Shown: positions 33,042 to 42,448 of the stretch, in pieces
Numbering within the stretch: position 1 is the stretch's first letter
How the letters are laid out: every line of letters begins with the position of its first letter
NCBI RefSeq assembly: GCF_003986935.1
Contig: NZ_RJZE01000026.1
Location: 1-64,000 of the forward strand
Origin: Paraburkholderia kururiensis JCM 10599 = LMG 19447
GTDB taxonomy: Bacteria; Pseudomonadota; Gammaproteobacteria; Burkholderiales; Burkholderiaceae
Direction of reading: 5' to 3'
Length of the DNA: 64,000 nucleotides
Notes under the pieces: generated by a model
The model's database searches: none
What the model was told of the DNA's origin: nothing
What the model saw: only the letters and a program-made list of their open reading frames with translations
Program-made: the position numbers and the translations under genes

Positions 33042-34658
33042 ATGCCCGCGTCGAACTCACCGAACGCACAAGACGCACTCAACGCGCTACACAAAAACCA
33101 GAGCACCTTCGCGAAGGCAGGCGTGCTTTCGGTGCGCACCGGCCTCAGCTGGCGTACTGCCGCGGCGCCAGCCCAGCACGCCATCGTCGTCACGGCCCAG
33201 CCCGATCACGTCGCCGCCCTGCGCGCGCACTTGCCCGCCACGCTCGACAACATCCCCGTCGACGTGCGCGCTGCCAATCCGATGGAACAAATGCGCGCGC
33301 TCGACCCCGCGCGTTATCTGGCCCTCGCGGAAGCGCGCCAGGAGCTTCGGCAACCCGACTTTGACGGCGAGATTTTCTTCGACGGCAAAGGCAACGCCGC
33401 GCCGCAGCACCCTGCCCCGCTCACGGCGTTCTTCGCCGCGCGCGCTCACAAGCCGCAAGAGCCCTACACCCCTGCGCCAGGCGCGAGTCTCGATGAAGTG
33501 ACGGCGCCCGTCACGCTCGTGCTGCACGCGAGCCCCGACGCCGGCTGGGCGCAGCTCTCGAATTTCCTCGCGGGCGTTCGCGAGAATCTCGTGGTGGGCA
33601 TGTACGACTTCACGTCCGCACACGTGCTCTCGGCCGTCGAAGCCGCACTCGCGGGCGGCAAGACGATGACGCTCACGCTCGACCACCCTGCGAAAAATCA
33701 CACGGCGGATCAGACCGACGAAGAGACGCAAGCCGACCTGCACGAGTCGCTCGGCGACCATTTCAACGGCACCTGGGCGCTCACGAATTCGGACCCGAAG
33801 GCGCCTGTGTGGATCTATCCGAACGCGTATCACATCAAGGTCGCGGTGCGCGAAGACGACACGTTCTGGCTCTCGTCGGGCAACTGGAACAACAGCAACC
33901 AGCCGGAGATCGATCTCTCGGACCCGGCCGCAGCCCGCAAGATCGCCGCGAATAGCGATCGCGACTGGCACGTCATTGCCACCAGCGACACACTGGCCGC
34001 CACGTTCCGCGCGTTTTTACAGCACGACTACGACGTGGCGAGCGAAGCCATCGCGCAGACCGCAACGACAAGCGCCGGCGTAGCGGCACGCATGGCGATG
34101 CTCAACGAAGGCGTTCCGCCCGGGATGCTCGAGATGTTCGCCGCCGGCAAGGCCCCGCGCGAATTCTTCGCGCCGCGCACGCTCGCCGACACCATCCGCA
34201 TCCAGCCGCTGCTCACACCGGACAACTACCACGCGCACGTCAAGGCGCTCATCGACTCCACGCAACAGACGTTCTATATGCAGACGCAGTACATCCACCC
34301 GAGCGGCCACGCCGGGGACGAAGACCACGACGCGCTGATCGCGGCAGTCAAAACACTCGTGGATAAAGGGCTCGACGTGCGCCTCATCACGAGCCAGTAC
34401 CAGACCGACGCCTGGGTCGAAAAGCTCGCGAATGCCGGCGTGCCCGCCTCCGTGCTGCGACGTCAGGCGAATGTGCACAACAAGGGCATCGTGGTGGACG
34501 GCAGCACGGTCATGGTGAGCAGCCAGAACTGGTCCGCGGACGGCACGCTGAGAAACCGCGACGCGGGGCTCATCATCCACCACGCCGAGGCTGCCGCCTA
34601 TTTCCAGCAGATCTTCCTGCACGACTGGGCCAACCTCGCCTCGCCGGTCGCGAGCTGA
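33042..34658 (+). CDS. Phospholipase D-like protein with two HKD motifs
   Basis: A 538-residue protein with two HKD catalytic half-sites. The first is YHIKVAVREDDTFWLSSGNW (His264, Lys266; the Asp is one residue late), the second VHNKGIVVDGSTVMVSSQNW (His479, Lys481, Asp486). The LHASPDAGWAQLSNFLAGVR segment begins the first half of the PLD fold near 175. The first 160 residues are a separate domain without a known family. No signal peptide is visible. The GGAGGAGG-like site upstream of the ATG at 33042 decides the start; the frame runs 158 codons further up without support. PLD-family members cleave phosphodiesters of lipids or nucleic acids; which applies here is not clear. Confidence 0.82.
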   Translation: MPASNSPNAQDALNALHKNQSTFAKAGVLSVRTGLSWRTAAAPAQHAIVVTAQPDHVAALRAHLPATLDNIPVDVRAANPMEQMRALDPARYLALAEARQELRQPDFDGEIFFDGKGNAAPQHPAPLTAFFAARAHKPQEPYTPAPGASLDEVTAPVTLVLHASPDAGWAQLSNFLAGVRENLVVGMYDFTSAHVLSAVEAALAGGKTMTLTLDHPAKNHTADQTDEETQADLHESLGDHFNGTWALTNSDPKAPVWIYPNAYHIKVAVREDDTFWLSSGNWNNSNQPEIDLSDPAAARKIAANSDRDWHVIATSDTLAATFRAFLQHDYDVASEAIAQTATTSAGVAARMAMLNEGVPPGMLEMFAAGKAPREFFAPRTLADTIRIQPLLTPDNYHAHVKALIDSTQQTFYMQTQYIHPSGHAGDEDHDALIAAVKTLVDKGLDVRLITSQYQTDAWVEKLANAGVPASVLRRQANVHNKGIVVDGSTVMVSSQNWSADGTLRNRDAGLIIHHAEAAAYFQQIFLHDWANLASPVAS

Positions 34659-34781
34659 CGGCTCTGGCGAGCGAAACGCCAACTCTCATGTTTTTCCGGC
34701 CGCGGCCGTTAACCGTGCATCAGCATTCGTACGGATACGGCCTCGCATGGCAAGCAGCGAGGCAGAGCACCGCCACGCCGG

Positions 34782-36194
34782 ATGACGCCTTCCCCCTCAG
34801 TCTTCGTTTCGCTGCTGTTCGCGCTCTGCGGCGCACTGCTGCCCGTGCGCGGCGGCGCCGCCGTGTCGGAGCCAGGGTCTTCGACGCAACCCGGCGCCCC
34901 GCTCAACGAGCGCATCGTCATGGTGCCGGTGCAGTCGTCGCCGCCTGTGCGGCTGCAGGTCACGCTGTACATGCCCGGGCGGGGCGGCCCGTTTCCGCTC
35001 GCGCTCGTCAATCACGGCGCCTCGCACGACCCGGCCAATGCGCCGCGCGTCGCCGACGAATTCATCCCGTATTACTTCCTCTCGCGCGGCTATGCCGTTG
35101 CCATGCCGATGATGCGCGGCTACGCCGGCTCCGAAGGCCAGTTGGTGCCGCACGGCTGCGACGTGACCGCGATCGGGCTCGACGCCGCGCGCGACATCCG
35201 CAAGGTGCTCGACGACGTGAAAGACCTGCCCGGCATCGACGCTTCACGCATCGTCGTGGCCGGCAAGAGCATGGGCGGCTGGAACACGCTCGCGTTCGGC
35301 TCGCTGAATCCGCCTGACGTGAAGGGCCTGCTCAACTTCGCGGGCGGCGTGAAGGAGTCCGACTGCCACTCGCCCGATGCGAGCCTCGTCGCCGCCGCAG
35401 CGCAACTGGGAGCACGCACGAAACTGCCTTCCATGTGGTTCTACGGCGACAACGATCAGACCTTCGCCACGCCCACATGGCAGGCCATGTTCCGCCAATA
35501 CACGGCGAACGGCGGCCGCGCGCAACTGGTGGACTACGGCCCCTTCCAGAAAGACGCGCACGCAATGACGGCTTCCGGCGCAGGCTTGCCGCTATGGGTG
35601 CAAAAGGCCGACGCGTTTCTTGCGAGCATCGGTATGCCGGGCCGCGAAGTGAATCCCGAGTATCTGCCGGGGCGTGGTCCGCGCGCCACGTCCTATGCCG
35701 ACATCGGCGATCTCAGCGCGGTGCCCTATCTGGACGACGCGCAGAAAGAGAAGCTCTACCGCGGTTTTCTCGCGGCGCCGTTGCCGCGCGCGATCGCCAT
35801 TGGCATCACCAGCGGCGCATGGGCGTCGGGCGGTTTCGATGCCAGCGAGGCCGCGATGAAGCGATGCTGGGCCGTCACGCAGTATTGCCGGCTCTACGCC
35901 GTGGACAACGCAGTGGTGTGGCCGCGCGACGCGTCCGCCCCGCCGCGCACGAACTTCGCTGCGCTCGCCAATGCGAACGCGGTGCCGTATCTCTCCGCCA
36001 AAGGGCGCGCCGCCTACGCGGACTTTCTCAAGGCACGCCGGCCACGTGCGTTTGCGATTGCGCCCGATGGCGCATGGGGCACGGCGTCGGGGCTCGATGC
36101 GCTCTCGTCCGCGCTCGTGCAGTGCGCGGCGGGCCATACCGGCTGCCGCCTCTACGCCGTGGATAGCGATGTGGTCTGGAGCACGAACCGTTGA
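34782..36194 (+). CDS. Secreted alpha/beta hydrolase with duplicated C-terminal domain
   Basis: A 470-residue protein with a signal peptide (about 1-27). The hydrolase domain (about 45-290) shows LALVNHGASHDP (oxyanion side), the nucleophile elbow VAGKSMGGW (Ser163), GDNDQT (Asp225 or Asp223) and KDAHAM (His260), the dienelactone-hydrolase-type triad. The last 165 residues are two tandem copies of a roughly 78-residue unit (about 306-385 and 392-470), each with a VPYL start, a PRA(I/F)AI strand, a GAW turn, two cysteines and an LYAVD...VVW end. This repeat is not a standard hydrolase part and may bind a ligand or the cell wall. Substrate unknown. Confidence 0.83.
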   Translation: MTPSPSVFVSLLFALCGALLPVRGGAAVSEPGSSTQPGAPLNERIVMVPVQSSPPVRLQVTLYMPGRGGPFPLALVNHGASHDPANAPRVADEFIPYYFLSRGYAVAMPMMRGYAGSEGQLVPHGCDVTAIGLDAARDIRKVLDDVKDLPGIDASRIVVAGKSMGGWNTLAFGSLNPPDVKGLLNFAGGVKESDCHSPDASLVAAAAQLGARTKLPSMWFYGDNDQTFATPTWQAMFRQYTANGGRAQLVDYGPFQKDAHAMTASGAGLPLWVQKADAFLASIGMPGREVNPEYLPGRGPRATSYADIGDLSAVPYLDDAQKEKLYRGFLAAPLPRAIAIGITSGAWASGGFDASEAAMKRCWAVTQYCRLYAVDNAVVWPRDASAPPRTNFAALANANAVPYLSAKGRAAYADFLKARRPRAFAIAPDGAWGTASGLDALSSALVQCAAGHTGCRLYAVDSDVVWSTNR

Positions 36195-36206
36195 GCACGA
36201 TGCCGC

Positions 36207-36884
36207 TCACTCGGCGCGCCTGCACGACTTCACGCCAGCAATCGCTTCGAGCCGCTCGCACACGGCCTGGAATTCGCCTTCGGTAACGCGCGAAAAAGCG
36301 ATGGATACGTCATCGAGATCGGGGTCGTCTTCCGACTGCTGGACGATGAACTGCTTGACCCGCACGCTGCCCGTGTCGAGCACGCTGTGAATGGTATCGA
36401 GCGAAATGCTGCCGCGCTCCACCACCAGTTCGATGCTGCGTCGCTGCCGCACCGAAATGAAGCGCCGTTCCAGCGGCTTCACACCCGCGAGAATGGCAAG
36501 GATGATGACCGTCGCGCCCACCGAGGCGGTGTACATGCCGCCGCCCACCGCGAGCCCGATGCCCGCAACGGACCACAAACTCGCCGCCGTCGTGAGCCCG
36601 CGCACGATCTCGCCACGCAGCAGAATGGACCCGGCGCCCAGAAAGCCGATGCCGGAAACCACCTGCGCGGCGACCCGCGACGGGTCGAGCACGACGTCCT
36701 TCTGGCCGAGTACGTCGGCAAAACCGAACGCCGACACCAGCATGATCAACGCGGAGCCCACGCACACCAGCATGTGCGTGCGCAGGCCTGCGGCCCAGTT
36801 GAGTCGTTCGCGCTCGAAGCCGATGACACTGCCAAGCAGCGCCGCAAGCAGCAGGCGCGATAACAGTTCGATGTTGCCGATCAT
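36207..36884 (-). CDS. MgtC/SapB-family membrane protein
   Basis: The 225-residue protein has five N-terminal membrane segments with the MgtC pattern ALLGSVIGFERERLNWAAGL, RTHMLVCVGSALIMLVSAFG, VSGIGFLGAGSILLRGEIVR and GLTTAASLWSVAGIGLAVGG. A C-terminal cytoplasmic ACT-like domain of about 80 residues follows (SIELVVERGSISLDTIHSVL). MgtC-type proteins act in magnesium limitation, acid stress and F-type ATPase control. The ATG at 36884 fits the family start and follows GGGG. It ends 12 bp from the convergent hydrolase gene. Confidence 0.88.
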   Translation of the reverse strand: MIGNIELLSRLLLAALLGSVIGFERERLNWAAGLRTHMLVCVGSALIMLVSAFGFADVLGQKDVVLDPSRVAAQVVSGIGFLGAGSILLRGEIVRGLTTAASLWSVAGIGLAVGGGMYTASVGATVIILAILAGVKPLERRFISVRQRRSIELVVERGSISLDTIHSVLDTGSVRVKQFIVQQSEDDPDLDDVSIAFSRVTEGEFQAVCERLEAIAGVKSCRRAE

Positions 36885-36998
36885 GTGCGGACACCCCAGG
36901 TCATGGCAATGGGGGCATGGTACGGCAGCAAGCCCTACCTTGCAGGCCATTTACATGCTGCGTGGCCTCTGCACCGCAGCATGCGGGCGCCCATACGG

Positions 36999-37352
36999 TT
37001 ACGCGAGCGCGACCACCGCAATCTCCACGAGCAGATGCGGCGCGGCCAGCTTCGCCTCCACCGTGGCGCGCGTGGGTGCACAACCTTCGGGCACCCATGC
37101 GTCCCACACTTCATTCATGCCCGCGAAGTCGCGCTCGATGTTGGCGAGCCACACCTGCGCGGAAACGAGCCGCGTCTTGTCGATGCCGGCTTTGGCGAGA
37201 AAGCCGTCGATTTTCTCCAGCACCTTCGCGGTCTGGACCTTGACGTCAGGCGCGGGATCGGCCGACGTCTGGCCGCCGACAAACACGAGCCCCGCGGCCT
37301 TCACCACGCGGCTCATACGCTGATTGGTTTCGATACGAACGATATCGGACAT
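36999..37352 (-). CDS. RidA-family protein (Rid/YjgF)
   Basis: A 117-residue protein of the Rid family: RMSRVVKAAGLVFVGGQTSA, VKVQTAKVLEKIDGFLAKAG, LVSAQVWLANIERDFAGMNE, RATVEAKLAAPHLLVEIAVV. The final ATVE(A)KLAAP block carries the Arg that, in RidA, binds the carboxylate of 2-imino acids. RidA enzymes hydrolyse reactive imines or enamines made by FAD- and PLP-enzymes. It lies 177 bp downstream of the opine-type oxidase genes on the same strand, so it probably clears imines released by those flavoenzymes. A GAAGGAGC ribosome site lies upstream. Confidence 0.9.
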   Translation of the reverse strand: MSDIVRIETNQRMSRVVKAAGLVFVGGQTSADPAPDVKVQTAKVLEKIDGFLAKAGIDKTRLVSAQVWLANIERDFAGMNEVWDAWVPEGCAPTRATVEAKLAAPHLLVEIAVVALA

Positions 37353-37529
37353 ACGCTTGTGCGCTCCTTCGCCGTGACGGCGAGACGAGAGGTTGAACGA
37401 AGCCGCGCCGGGAATACGAGGTGACGCGGTGGCGCGGCAGACAGTAGCGTGCTGCGTCGCAAAGGAGCGCGGCGCAGCACGCATGAGAAAGGATTGAAAG
37501 AGGATTGAAAAACGCGGCCCGTCTACCGC

Positions 37530-38726
37530 TCAATGCGCAGCGACGTGGGCATTGGAACCTTCAACCTCTGCAGACGCAGGCACCGCAGCATCGAAGCGAT
37601 CGATCCCGAACGCGTCCAGCGGCAACGACGCCTCGCCGTCCAGCATCAGTTCGGACACCAGACGTCCGCAGCCCGGCCCCAGTTGAAAGCCACTGCCGCA
37701 ATAGCCGAACGAGTAGTAGAGGTTCGACGCGGTACGGCTTGCCGAGATGACCGGCAGCGAATCGTCCGTGAACGCTTCCACGCCGGCCCACGCGCGGTTG
37801 ATGCCCAGATGCCTCAAGTGCGGAAACAGGTCCACCACGGTCTGCGCGCTCTTCACGAGCCGCAGAAAGTCCACTTCGCCGTGGCGTCCCGGCAGATCCG
37901 CGATGCCGATCAGCTTGCCGCCAATCACCACCGTGCCGTTGTCGAACTGCTTGAAGGATAGCGGCCGGCCTGTGGCGCCCAGCGTCGCGCGGCAGAACGG
38001 CGCCACGCGATGCGTGACCATCAGCATGAGCCCTTCGGGATGCACCGGCACCGGCTCGCCCGCCTGCCGCGCCAGTTCGCCCGACCACGCACCGGCCGCC
38101 ACCAGCAGCTTGTGCGCCGCGAACACACCGCGCGCGGTGTGAGCCATCCAGCGCGAGCCGCGCGGCTCGATGCGCGTCACGGGCGTGCCTTCGTGAAAGC
38201 GCACGCCGTGGCGTTGCGCCGCGAGACGAAACGCGGTTGTGGTGCGAAACGGCAACGCGTAACCGTCGCGCTCCACCCAGATGCCGCCCGTCACGTGCTT
38301 TGCGAGCGCGGGCTCCAAGGCGAGCACGGTCTCGCGATCCACGATCTTCTCGTGCGTGAAGCCGTGCGCTTCGAGCACGGCCACGCGCTCGCGGCATTCA
38401 TCGAGTTCGGCGTCGGTCTCGGCAATCTTCAGTTGGCCCGAAGGCACGAAGCCGCCGTCGTCGCCCACGGTGTCGCGCAGCGCATGCCAGATCTCGCGCG
38501 ACATGAGCGCAAGCGGAATCTCGGGCAACGGCCGGCCCAAGGTACGCACGCCACCCGCATTCACGCCCGACGAATGGCGTGCCACGTAGTCGGCTTCCAG
38601 CACGATCACGCTCGCACCGCGTCGTGCGAGGTGAAACGCGCTGCTCGTGCCGTGCAGGCCGCCGCCGATCACGAGGACGTCGGCTTCCTCCACGACGTTC
38701 GCAGCAAGAGCGAGGGCGTCATTCAC
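37530..38726 (-). CDS. FAD-dependent oxidoreductase, DAO family (opine/amino acid oxidase type)
   Basis: The 398-residue flavoprotein begins with a Rossmann GxGxxG, VLVIGGGLHGTSSAFHLARR, and shows the DAO family pattern ASVIVLEADYVARHSSGVNA, TPVTRIEPRG, LVAAGAWSGELARQAGEP and a C-terminal GYCGSGFQLGPGCGRLV for the FAD. The GTG at 38726 overlaps the stop of the upstream gene (GTGAATGA) and has GGGAG upstream, so translation is coupled; an upstream ATG in the frame lies inside that gene. Together with its neighbours it looks like the beta subunit of an opine- or hydroxyproline-type dehydrogenase. Confidence 0.87.
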   Translation of the reverse strand: MNDALALAANVVEEADVLVIGGGLHGTSSAFHLARRGASVIVLEADYVARHSSGVNAGGVRTLGRPLPEIPLALMSREIWHALRDTVGDDGGFVPSGQLKIAETDAELDECRERVAVLEAHGFTHEKIVDRETVLALEPALAKHVTGGIWVERDGYALPFRTTTAFRLAAQRHGVRFHEGTPVTRIEPRGSRWMAHTARGVFAAHKLLVAAGAWSGELARQAGEPVPVHPEGLMLMVTHRVAPFCRATLGATGRPLSFKQFDNGTVVIGGKLIGIADLPGRHGEVDFLRLVKSAQTVVDLFPHLRHLGINRAWAGVEAFTDDSLPVISASRTASNLYYSFGYCGSGFQLGPGCGRLVSELMLDGEASLPLDAFGIDRFDAAVPASAEVEGSNAHVAAH

Positions 38727-40125
38727 CGGCAAGCTCTCCCAGCGTAAGCGGCTTGATAGGCGGACGAATGCGGTAGTAGCCCACTTCCTCGGGCGACACC
38801 TTGCGCGCATCCGCGATGACCTCGGTCACGGTGAGCCCGCACATGCGCCCCTGGCACGGCCCCATGCCGCAGCGGCCGAACGACTTCGCCTGGTTCGGGC
38901 CCACGCAGCCCAGCGCCACGAAGCCGCGCAGCTCGCCCGCCGTCACTTCCTCGCAGCGGCAGACCACGGTGCTGTCCGCGGGAATGCGGTTCGCGTCGCG
39001 TGGCCGGTAGAGGCTGTCGAGGAACGGACGAATGCGCATCACACGTTCCAGCGCCGCGCGATGCACGGCGGCCTCGCGGTCGCGCGTAGCGGCATCGATG
39101 GCGCCCAGTTGCGCCGTAGCGGCAAGCGCCGCGAGCGTGCCCTGCTCCGCCGCGGCCTGCGCGCCGCCAATGCCGGCGCCGTCGCCCGCCACGAAGATGC
39201 CGGGCACGTCGAGTTCGCCCCATGCGTCCACCTGCGGGGTGAAGCAGAGTTGCGCGTCGTTCCAGCGATGCGTTGCTCGCAACGCCTGCGTGAATTGCGT
39301 ATTGGGCACCACGCCCTGATGCAGCAGGATCACGTCGGCTTCGATGCGATGCGTGCGACCCTGGCTCGTGAACGAAAGCGCTGTGGCACGCTGCACGCCG
39401 TTACCGTCCGCTTTGCCCTCCACGCTGAGGTTGTCCGCAGCTTCGTAGATGGGCACGCGCGCCTCGCGCAGCGTGCGGATCAAATGCAGGCCCTTGCTCA
39501 GAAACGGCCACGCGCGCAGCGCCGAGAGCAGATGACGTTTCGCGCGCCAACGGTCCTCGTGCCGCGTCGTATCGACGAGCGCGCGAATCGGCACGCCTGC
39601 GCGCACGTACTGCCAGCCGAGCAGGTACAGCAGCGGTCCGCAGCCCGCGAGCACGGGCGCCGAAGCAGGCACCTCGCCCGCGCTTTTCAGCAGGATCTGC
39701 GCCGCGCCCGCCGTCATGACGCCGGGCAGCGTCCAGCCCGGAATGGGAAACGGCCGCTCCAGCGCGCCGCTCGCGAGAATCACGCGCTTCGCCTCGAAGC
39801 TGCCCACCTTGCCGTCCTTCAAGTAGTGGACCGCGTGCTCGCGCGTGACCTGCCACACCGACGCATTCGCCACGTGCCGCGCGCCCGATTGCGCGAACGC
39901 ATCGGCAATCGACGCACCGGCTGCGTAGTCGGGGCCGAGGATCTCTTTGCGCTGCGCGTCGGCGCGGCCAATGGCGCGATAGATCTGGCCGCCCACGGCG
40001 TCTTGCTCGTCGAGCAGCACCACCGAAAGGCCCGCACGCGCCGCGCGCGTGGCCGCGCTCATGCCTGCGGGGCCGGCGCCCACTACGACAACGTCGACGT
40101 TTTCCGAAGCGAAATCAGCGGCCAT
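38719..40125 (-). CDS. NAD(P)/FAD-dependent oxidoreductase with C-terminal BFD-type [2Fe-2S] domain
   Basis: A 468-residue flavoprotein of the OoxA/HcnB type: FAD motif VVVGAGPAGMSAATRAARAG, ILASGALERPFPIPGW, a second nucleotide-binding region and DVPGIFVAGDGAGIGGAQAA. The last 90 residues form a BFD-like [2Fe-2S] domain with VVCRCEEVTAGELRG and FGRCGMGPCQGRMCG, giving four cysteines. It matches the alpha subunit of octopine/nopaline oxidases and D-hydroxyproline dehydrogenases. It overlaps the ferredoxin-like gene by 11 bp and the DAO gene by 8 bp. Confidence 0.9.
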   Translation of the reverse strand: MAADFASENVDVVVVGAGPAGMSAATRAARAGLSVVLLDEQDAVGGQIYRAIGRADAQRKEILGPDYAAGASIADAFAQSGARHVANASVWQVTREHAVHYLKDGKVGSFEAKRVILASGALERPFPIPGWTLPGVMTAGAAQILLKSAGEVPASAPVLAGCGPLLYLLGWQYVRAGVPIRALVDTTRHEDRWRAKRHLLSALRAWPFLSKGLHLIRTLREARVPIYEAADNLSVEGKADGNGVQRATALSFTSQGRTHRIEADVILLHQGVVPNTQFTQALRATHRWNDAQLCFTPQVDAWGELDVPGIFVAGDGAGIGGAQAAAEQGTLAALAATAQLGAIDAATRDREAAVHRAALERVMRIRPFLDSLYRPRDANRIPADSTVVCRCEEVTAGELRGFVALGCVGPNQAKSFGRCGMGPCQGRMCGLTVTEVIADARKVSPEEVGYYRIRPPIKPLTLGELAGE

Positions 40126-40483
40126 GAACGGTCTCCGGCAAGTCGGCCTTCACGGGCGGCAGGTCGCGCGCGCCTTCCTGGGAGCGGATGCGCATGCCGT
40201 CCTTCACTTCCACCATGCAGCTTTGGCGGCTCGGCACGCCGTCTATTTCCACGAGGCATTCGAAACACGCGCCCATCATGCAGTACGGCGCACGCGGCGA
40301 ACCCGAGACGGGCGTTGCGCGAAAACGCGACACACCTGCCGCGAGCAGCGCGGCGGCCACGGACCGGCCCGTGGGCACGGCAAGCGGCTGGTCGTTGAAC
40401 CAGATGCGTGCGAGCGCGGTTTCGGGCGTCGCGCCTTCGGCCGGCAGCGGCTTGAACAGCGGGTAACCAGTCTGAGAAATCAT
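40115..40483 (-). CDS. (2Fe-2S)-binding protein, small subunit of opine-type dehydrogenase
   Basis: The 122-residue protein has a Fer2_4-type [2Fe-2S] site with cysteines at 68, 73, 76 and 89 (YCMMGACFECLVEIDG ... RQSC). This is the gamma subunit of the three-part octopine-oxidase/hydroxyproline-dehydrogenase assemblies. It carries electrons from the FAD subunits. The ATG at 40483 follows the stop of the preceding DAO gene by 7 bp; a ribosome site is weak, consistent with coupling. The following FAD gene starts inside its 3' end. Confidence 0.88.
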   Translation of the reverse strand: MISQTGYPLFKPLPAEGATPETALARIWFNDQPLAVPTGRSVAAALLAAGVSRFRATPVSGSPRAPYCMMGACFECLVEIDGVPSRQSCMVEVKDGMRIRSQEGARDLPPVKADLPETVHGR

Positions 40484-40490
40484 GTTGGTG

Positions 40491-41639
40491 TCAGTGAGCG
40501 AGGATCGGTTCAGCTGCGTCTTCGAAGCGGCGCGCGGAGAAAGCTGGCAGTTCGTCGGGCATGGGATGTGCCCCGGCAATCCACGGGGCAATGCGCAGCG
40601 CGTGGGCGGCCGCGAGCGTCACGCCGCTGTGGCACGTCACGACGAACGCGCCCGCATGCGCTTCGGACTGGTCGTAGATCGGAAAACCGTCGGGGCTGTA
40701 GACGCGCAGCGCGGCCCACATGCGCACGAGGCGCACGTGACGCAGCATCGGAAACGCACGCACGCCGCGTTGTGCGATGTCGCTCAGCACGCGCGTGGTC
40801 GTGAAGTCGTTGAAGCCGACCTCTTCCATCGAATCGCCGAATTGCACGGTGCCTTCGTCGGTCTGCCGCACGTTGAGCGTCGGGTAGTGAAGGAACGGTG
40901 CGACGCGTTCGCTGACCAGCACCTGGCCGCGATTCGGCGCCACGGGCGCATGGAGTCCGACCAGCGGCGCGAGCGCGCGATTGCCGAGCCCCGCGGCCAG
41001 CACGAGGCGCGCCGCGCGATACGTGCCATGCCGGCCGTGCACGACGAAGCCGCCCTGCGTGCCTGGCGCCGCATCGATGCGCGCAACGTGCTCGCCCGAC
41101 ACGAGCCGCACGCCGCGCCGCTGCATGCTCACATGCAGTGCGCGCAGCAGCTTGAGCGGATTCACGTGGCCGTCCATCGGCGTGTAGCTCGCGCCCAGCA
41201 CGGCGGGGCCTACGTCGGGCAACCGCTCGCGCACTTCGCGGTGGTCGAGCATTTCGAACGGGTACTCGCCCAGTTCGTCGCGCAAGGTGGCAAGGCGCCG
41301 CTCGCGCTCGGCGAGTTCGTCGTCGGAAAAGCAGAAGTGGAAGCCGCCGGGCTGGCGCAACGCAACGTCCACGCCGCTTTCTTCGAGCAACGCCGCCGCC
41401 AGCGACGGCCAGCGCACCGCCGAGCTACGCGACCAGCGCGCATACGGCGAGAGCCCGTAGCCCTTGCCCTGAATCCACACGAGGCCGAAGTTGCCACGCG
41501 ACGCACGAAAGCCGCCGTCGTCTTCATCGAGCACCGTCACGCGCGCGCCTTCGCGGGCAAGGCCGTAGGCCACGGCGGAGCCGACGAGACCGCCGCCCAC
41601 GACGAGCACGTCGGCGCTGGTTTGCACAGCAGACGTCAT
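40491..41639 (-). CDS. FAD-dependent oxidoreductase, second DAO-family enzyme
   Basis: A 382-residue flavoprotein with VLVVGGGLVGSAVAYGLARE, a DAO-type core (RASRGNFGLVWIQGKGYGLS, TPMDGHVNPLKLLRALHVSM), and VFSG-like C-terminal sequences replaced by CHSGVTLAAAHALRIAPWIA. It is only distantly like the other DAO protein of this operon, so the two are not a simple duplication. Its start codon overlaps the stop of... the upstream permease gene starts inside it (ATGA, 41636-41639), giving coupled translation. It probably oxidises an amino-acid-type substrate imported by the ABC transporter. Confidence 0.85.
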   Translation of the reverse strand: MTSAVQTSADVLVVGGGLVGSAVAYGLAREGARVTVLDEDDGGFRASRGNFGLVWIQGKGYGLSPYARWSRSSAVRWPSLAAALLEESGVDVALRQPGGFHFCFSDDELAERERRLATLRDELGEYPFEMLDHREVRERLPDVGPAVLGASYTPMDGHVNPLKLLRALHVSMQRRGVRLVSGEHVARIDAAPGTQGGFVVHGRHGTYRAARLVLAAGLGNRALAPLVGLHAPVAPNRGQVLVSERVAPFLHYPTLNVRQTDEGTVQFGDSMEEVGFNDFTTTRVLSDIAQRGVRAFPMLRHVRLVRMWAALRVYSPDGFPIYDQSEAHAGAFVVTCHSGVTLAAAHALRIAPWIAGAHPMPDELPAFSARRFEDAAEPILAH

Positions 41640-42433
41640 CGAACTTCTCCAATCAGGATGCGATCGAGGCCCACCAGCCGGTCAAGCACCACCATCAGCA
41701 CGACGGTGCCCACGATCAGCACGGCTGACACCGACGTGACGAGCGGATCGATGGTCTGCGCGATCTGGTTGTACATGGCGACGGGCAGCGTCGTGGTGCC
41801 CGGCGTCGCGACGAAAATGGTCATCGTGAGCTCGTCGAAGCTCTGGATGAACGAGAGCAGCCAGCCGCCCGCCACGCCGGTGCGAATCATCGGCAGCACG
41901 ACGCGGCGAAACGCGGTGAAGCGGCTTGCACCGCACGAAAGCGCGGCGCGCTCCGCGTCGCGGTCGAGCCCCACCGCCGACGAAAGCGCCAGCCGCAGCG
42001 CATACGGCAGCACGATCACCACGTGCGTGGCAACGAGCGCCCAGAACGAGCCGCCCAGCTTCAGCAGCGAAAGAAAGCGCAGAAACGCGATGCCGAGCAC
42101 GACAGCGGGAATCATCATGGGCGAGAGGAAGAAGCCCATCAGCGCACCGCGGCCCGGAAAGCGGTAGCGCGCAATCGCGAGCGCCGCAGGCACCGCGAGC
42201 ACCACGCCGATGGTGGCCGCCGCGAACGCGAGCCGCACCGAAAGCCAGAAGGCCGAGACGATGTCGCCGTTTTCCAGAATCGCGCGAAACCAGCGCAGCG
42301 AGGCGCCGTCAAAAGGCATCGAGATATAGCCCTTGTCCGTGAACGCGACCAGCATCACGACGACGAGCGGCGCAAGAATGAACGTGAGAAACAACGCGTT
42401 GTAGGCAAGGCCCAGGAATCCGTTCTGTTTCAT
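41636..42433 (-). CDS. ABC transporter permease, PotC type
   Basis: A 265-residue inner-membrane permease with six helices and the EAA loop ERAALSCGASRFTAFRRVVL followed by PMIRTGVAGGWLLSFIQSFD. It matches PotC-like subunits of spermidine/putrescine and related importers. It pairs with the upstream permease at 42449-43321, 15 bp away. Its stop overlaps the start of the DAO gene downstream (ATGA), tying uptake to oxidation in one operon. Confidence 0.9.
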   Translation of the reverse strand: MKQNGFLGLAYNALFLTFILAPLVVVMLVAFTDKGYISMPFDGASLRWFRAILENGDIVSAFWLSVRLAFAAATIGVVLAVPAALAIARYRFPGRGALMGFFLSPMMIPAVVLGIAFLRFLSLLKLGGSFWALVATHVVIVLPYALRLALSSAVGLDRDAERAALSCGASRFTAFRRVVLPMIRTGVAGGWLLSFIQSFDELTMTIFVATPGTTTLPVAMYNQIAQTIDPLVTSVSAVLIVGTVVLMVVLDRLVGLDRILIGEVR

Positions 42434-42448
42434 GGCGTCTCCGTGGCG

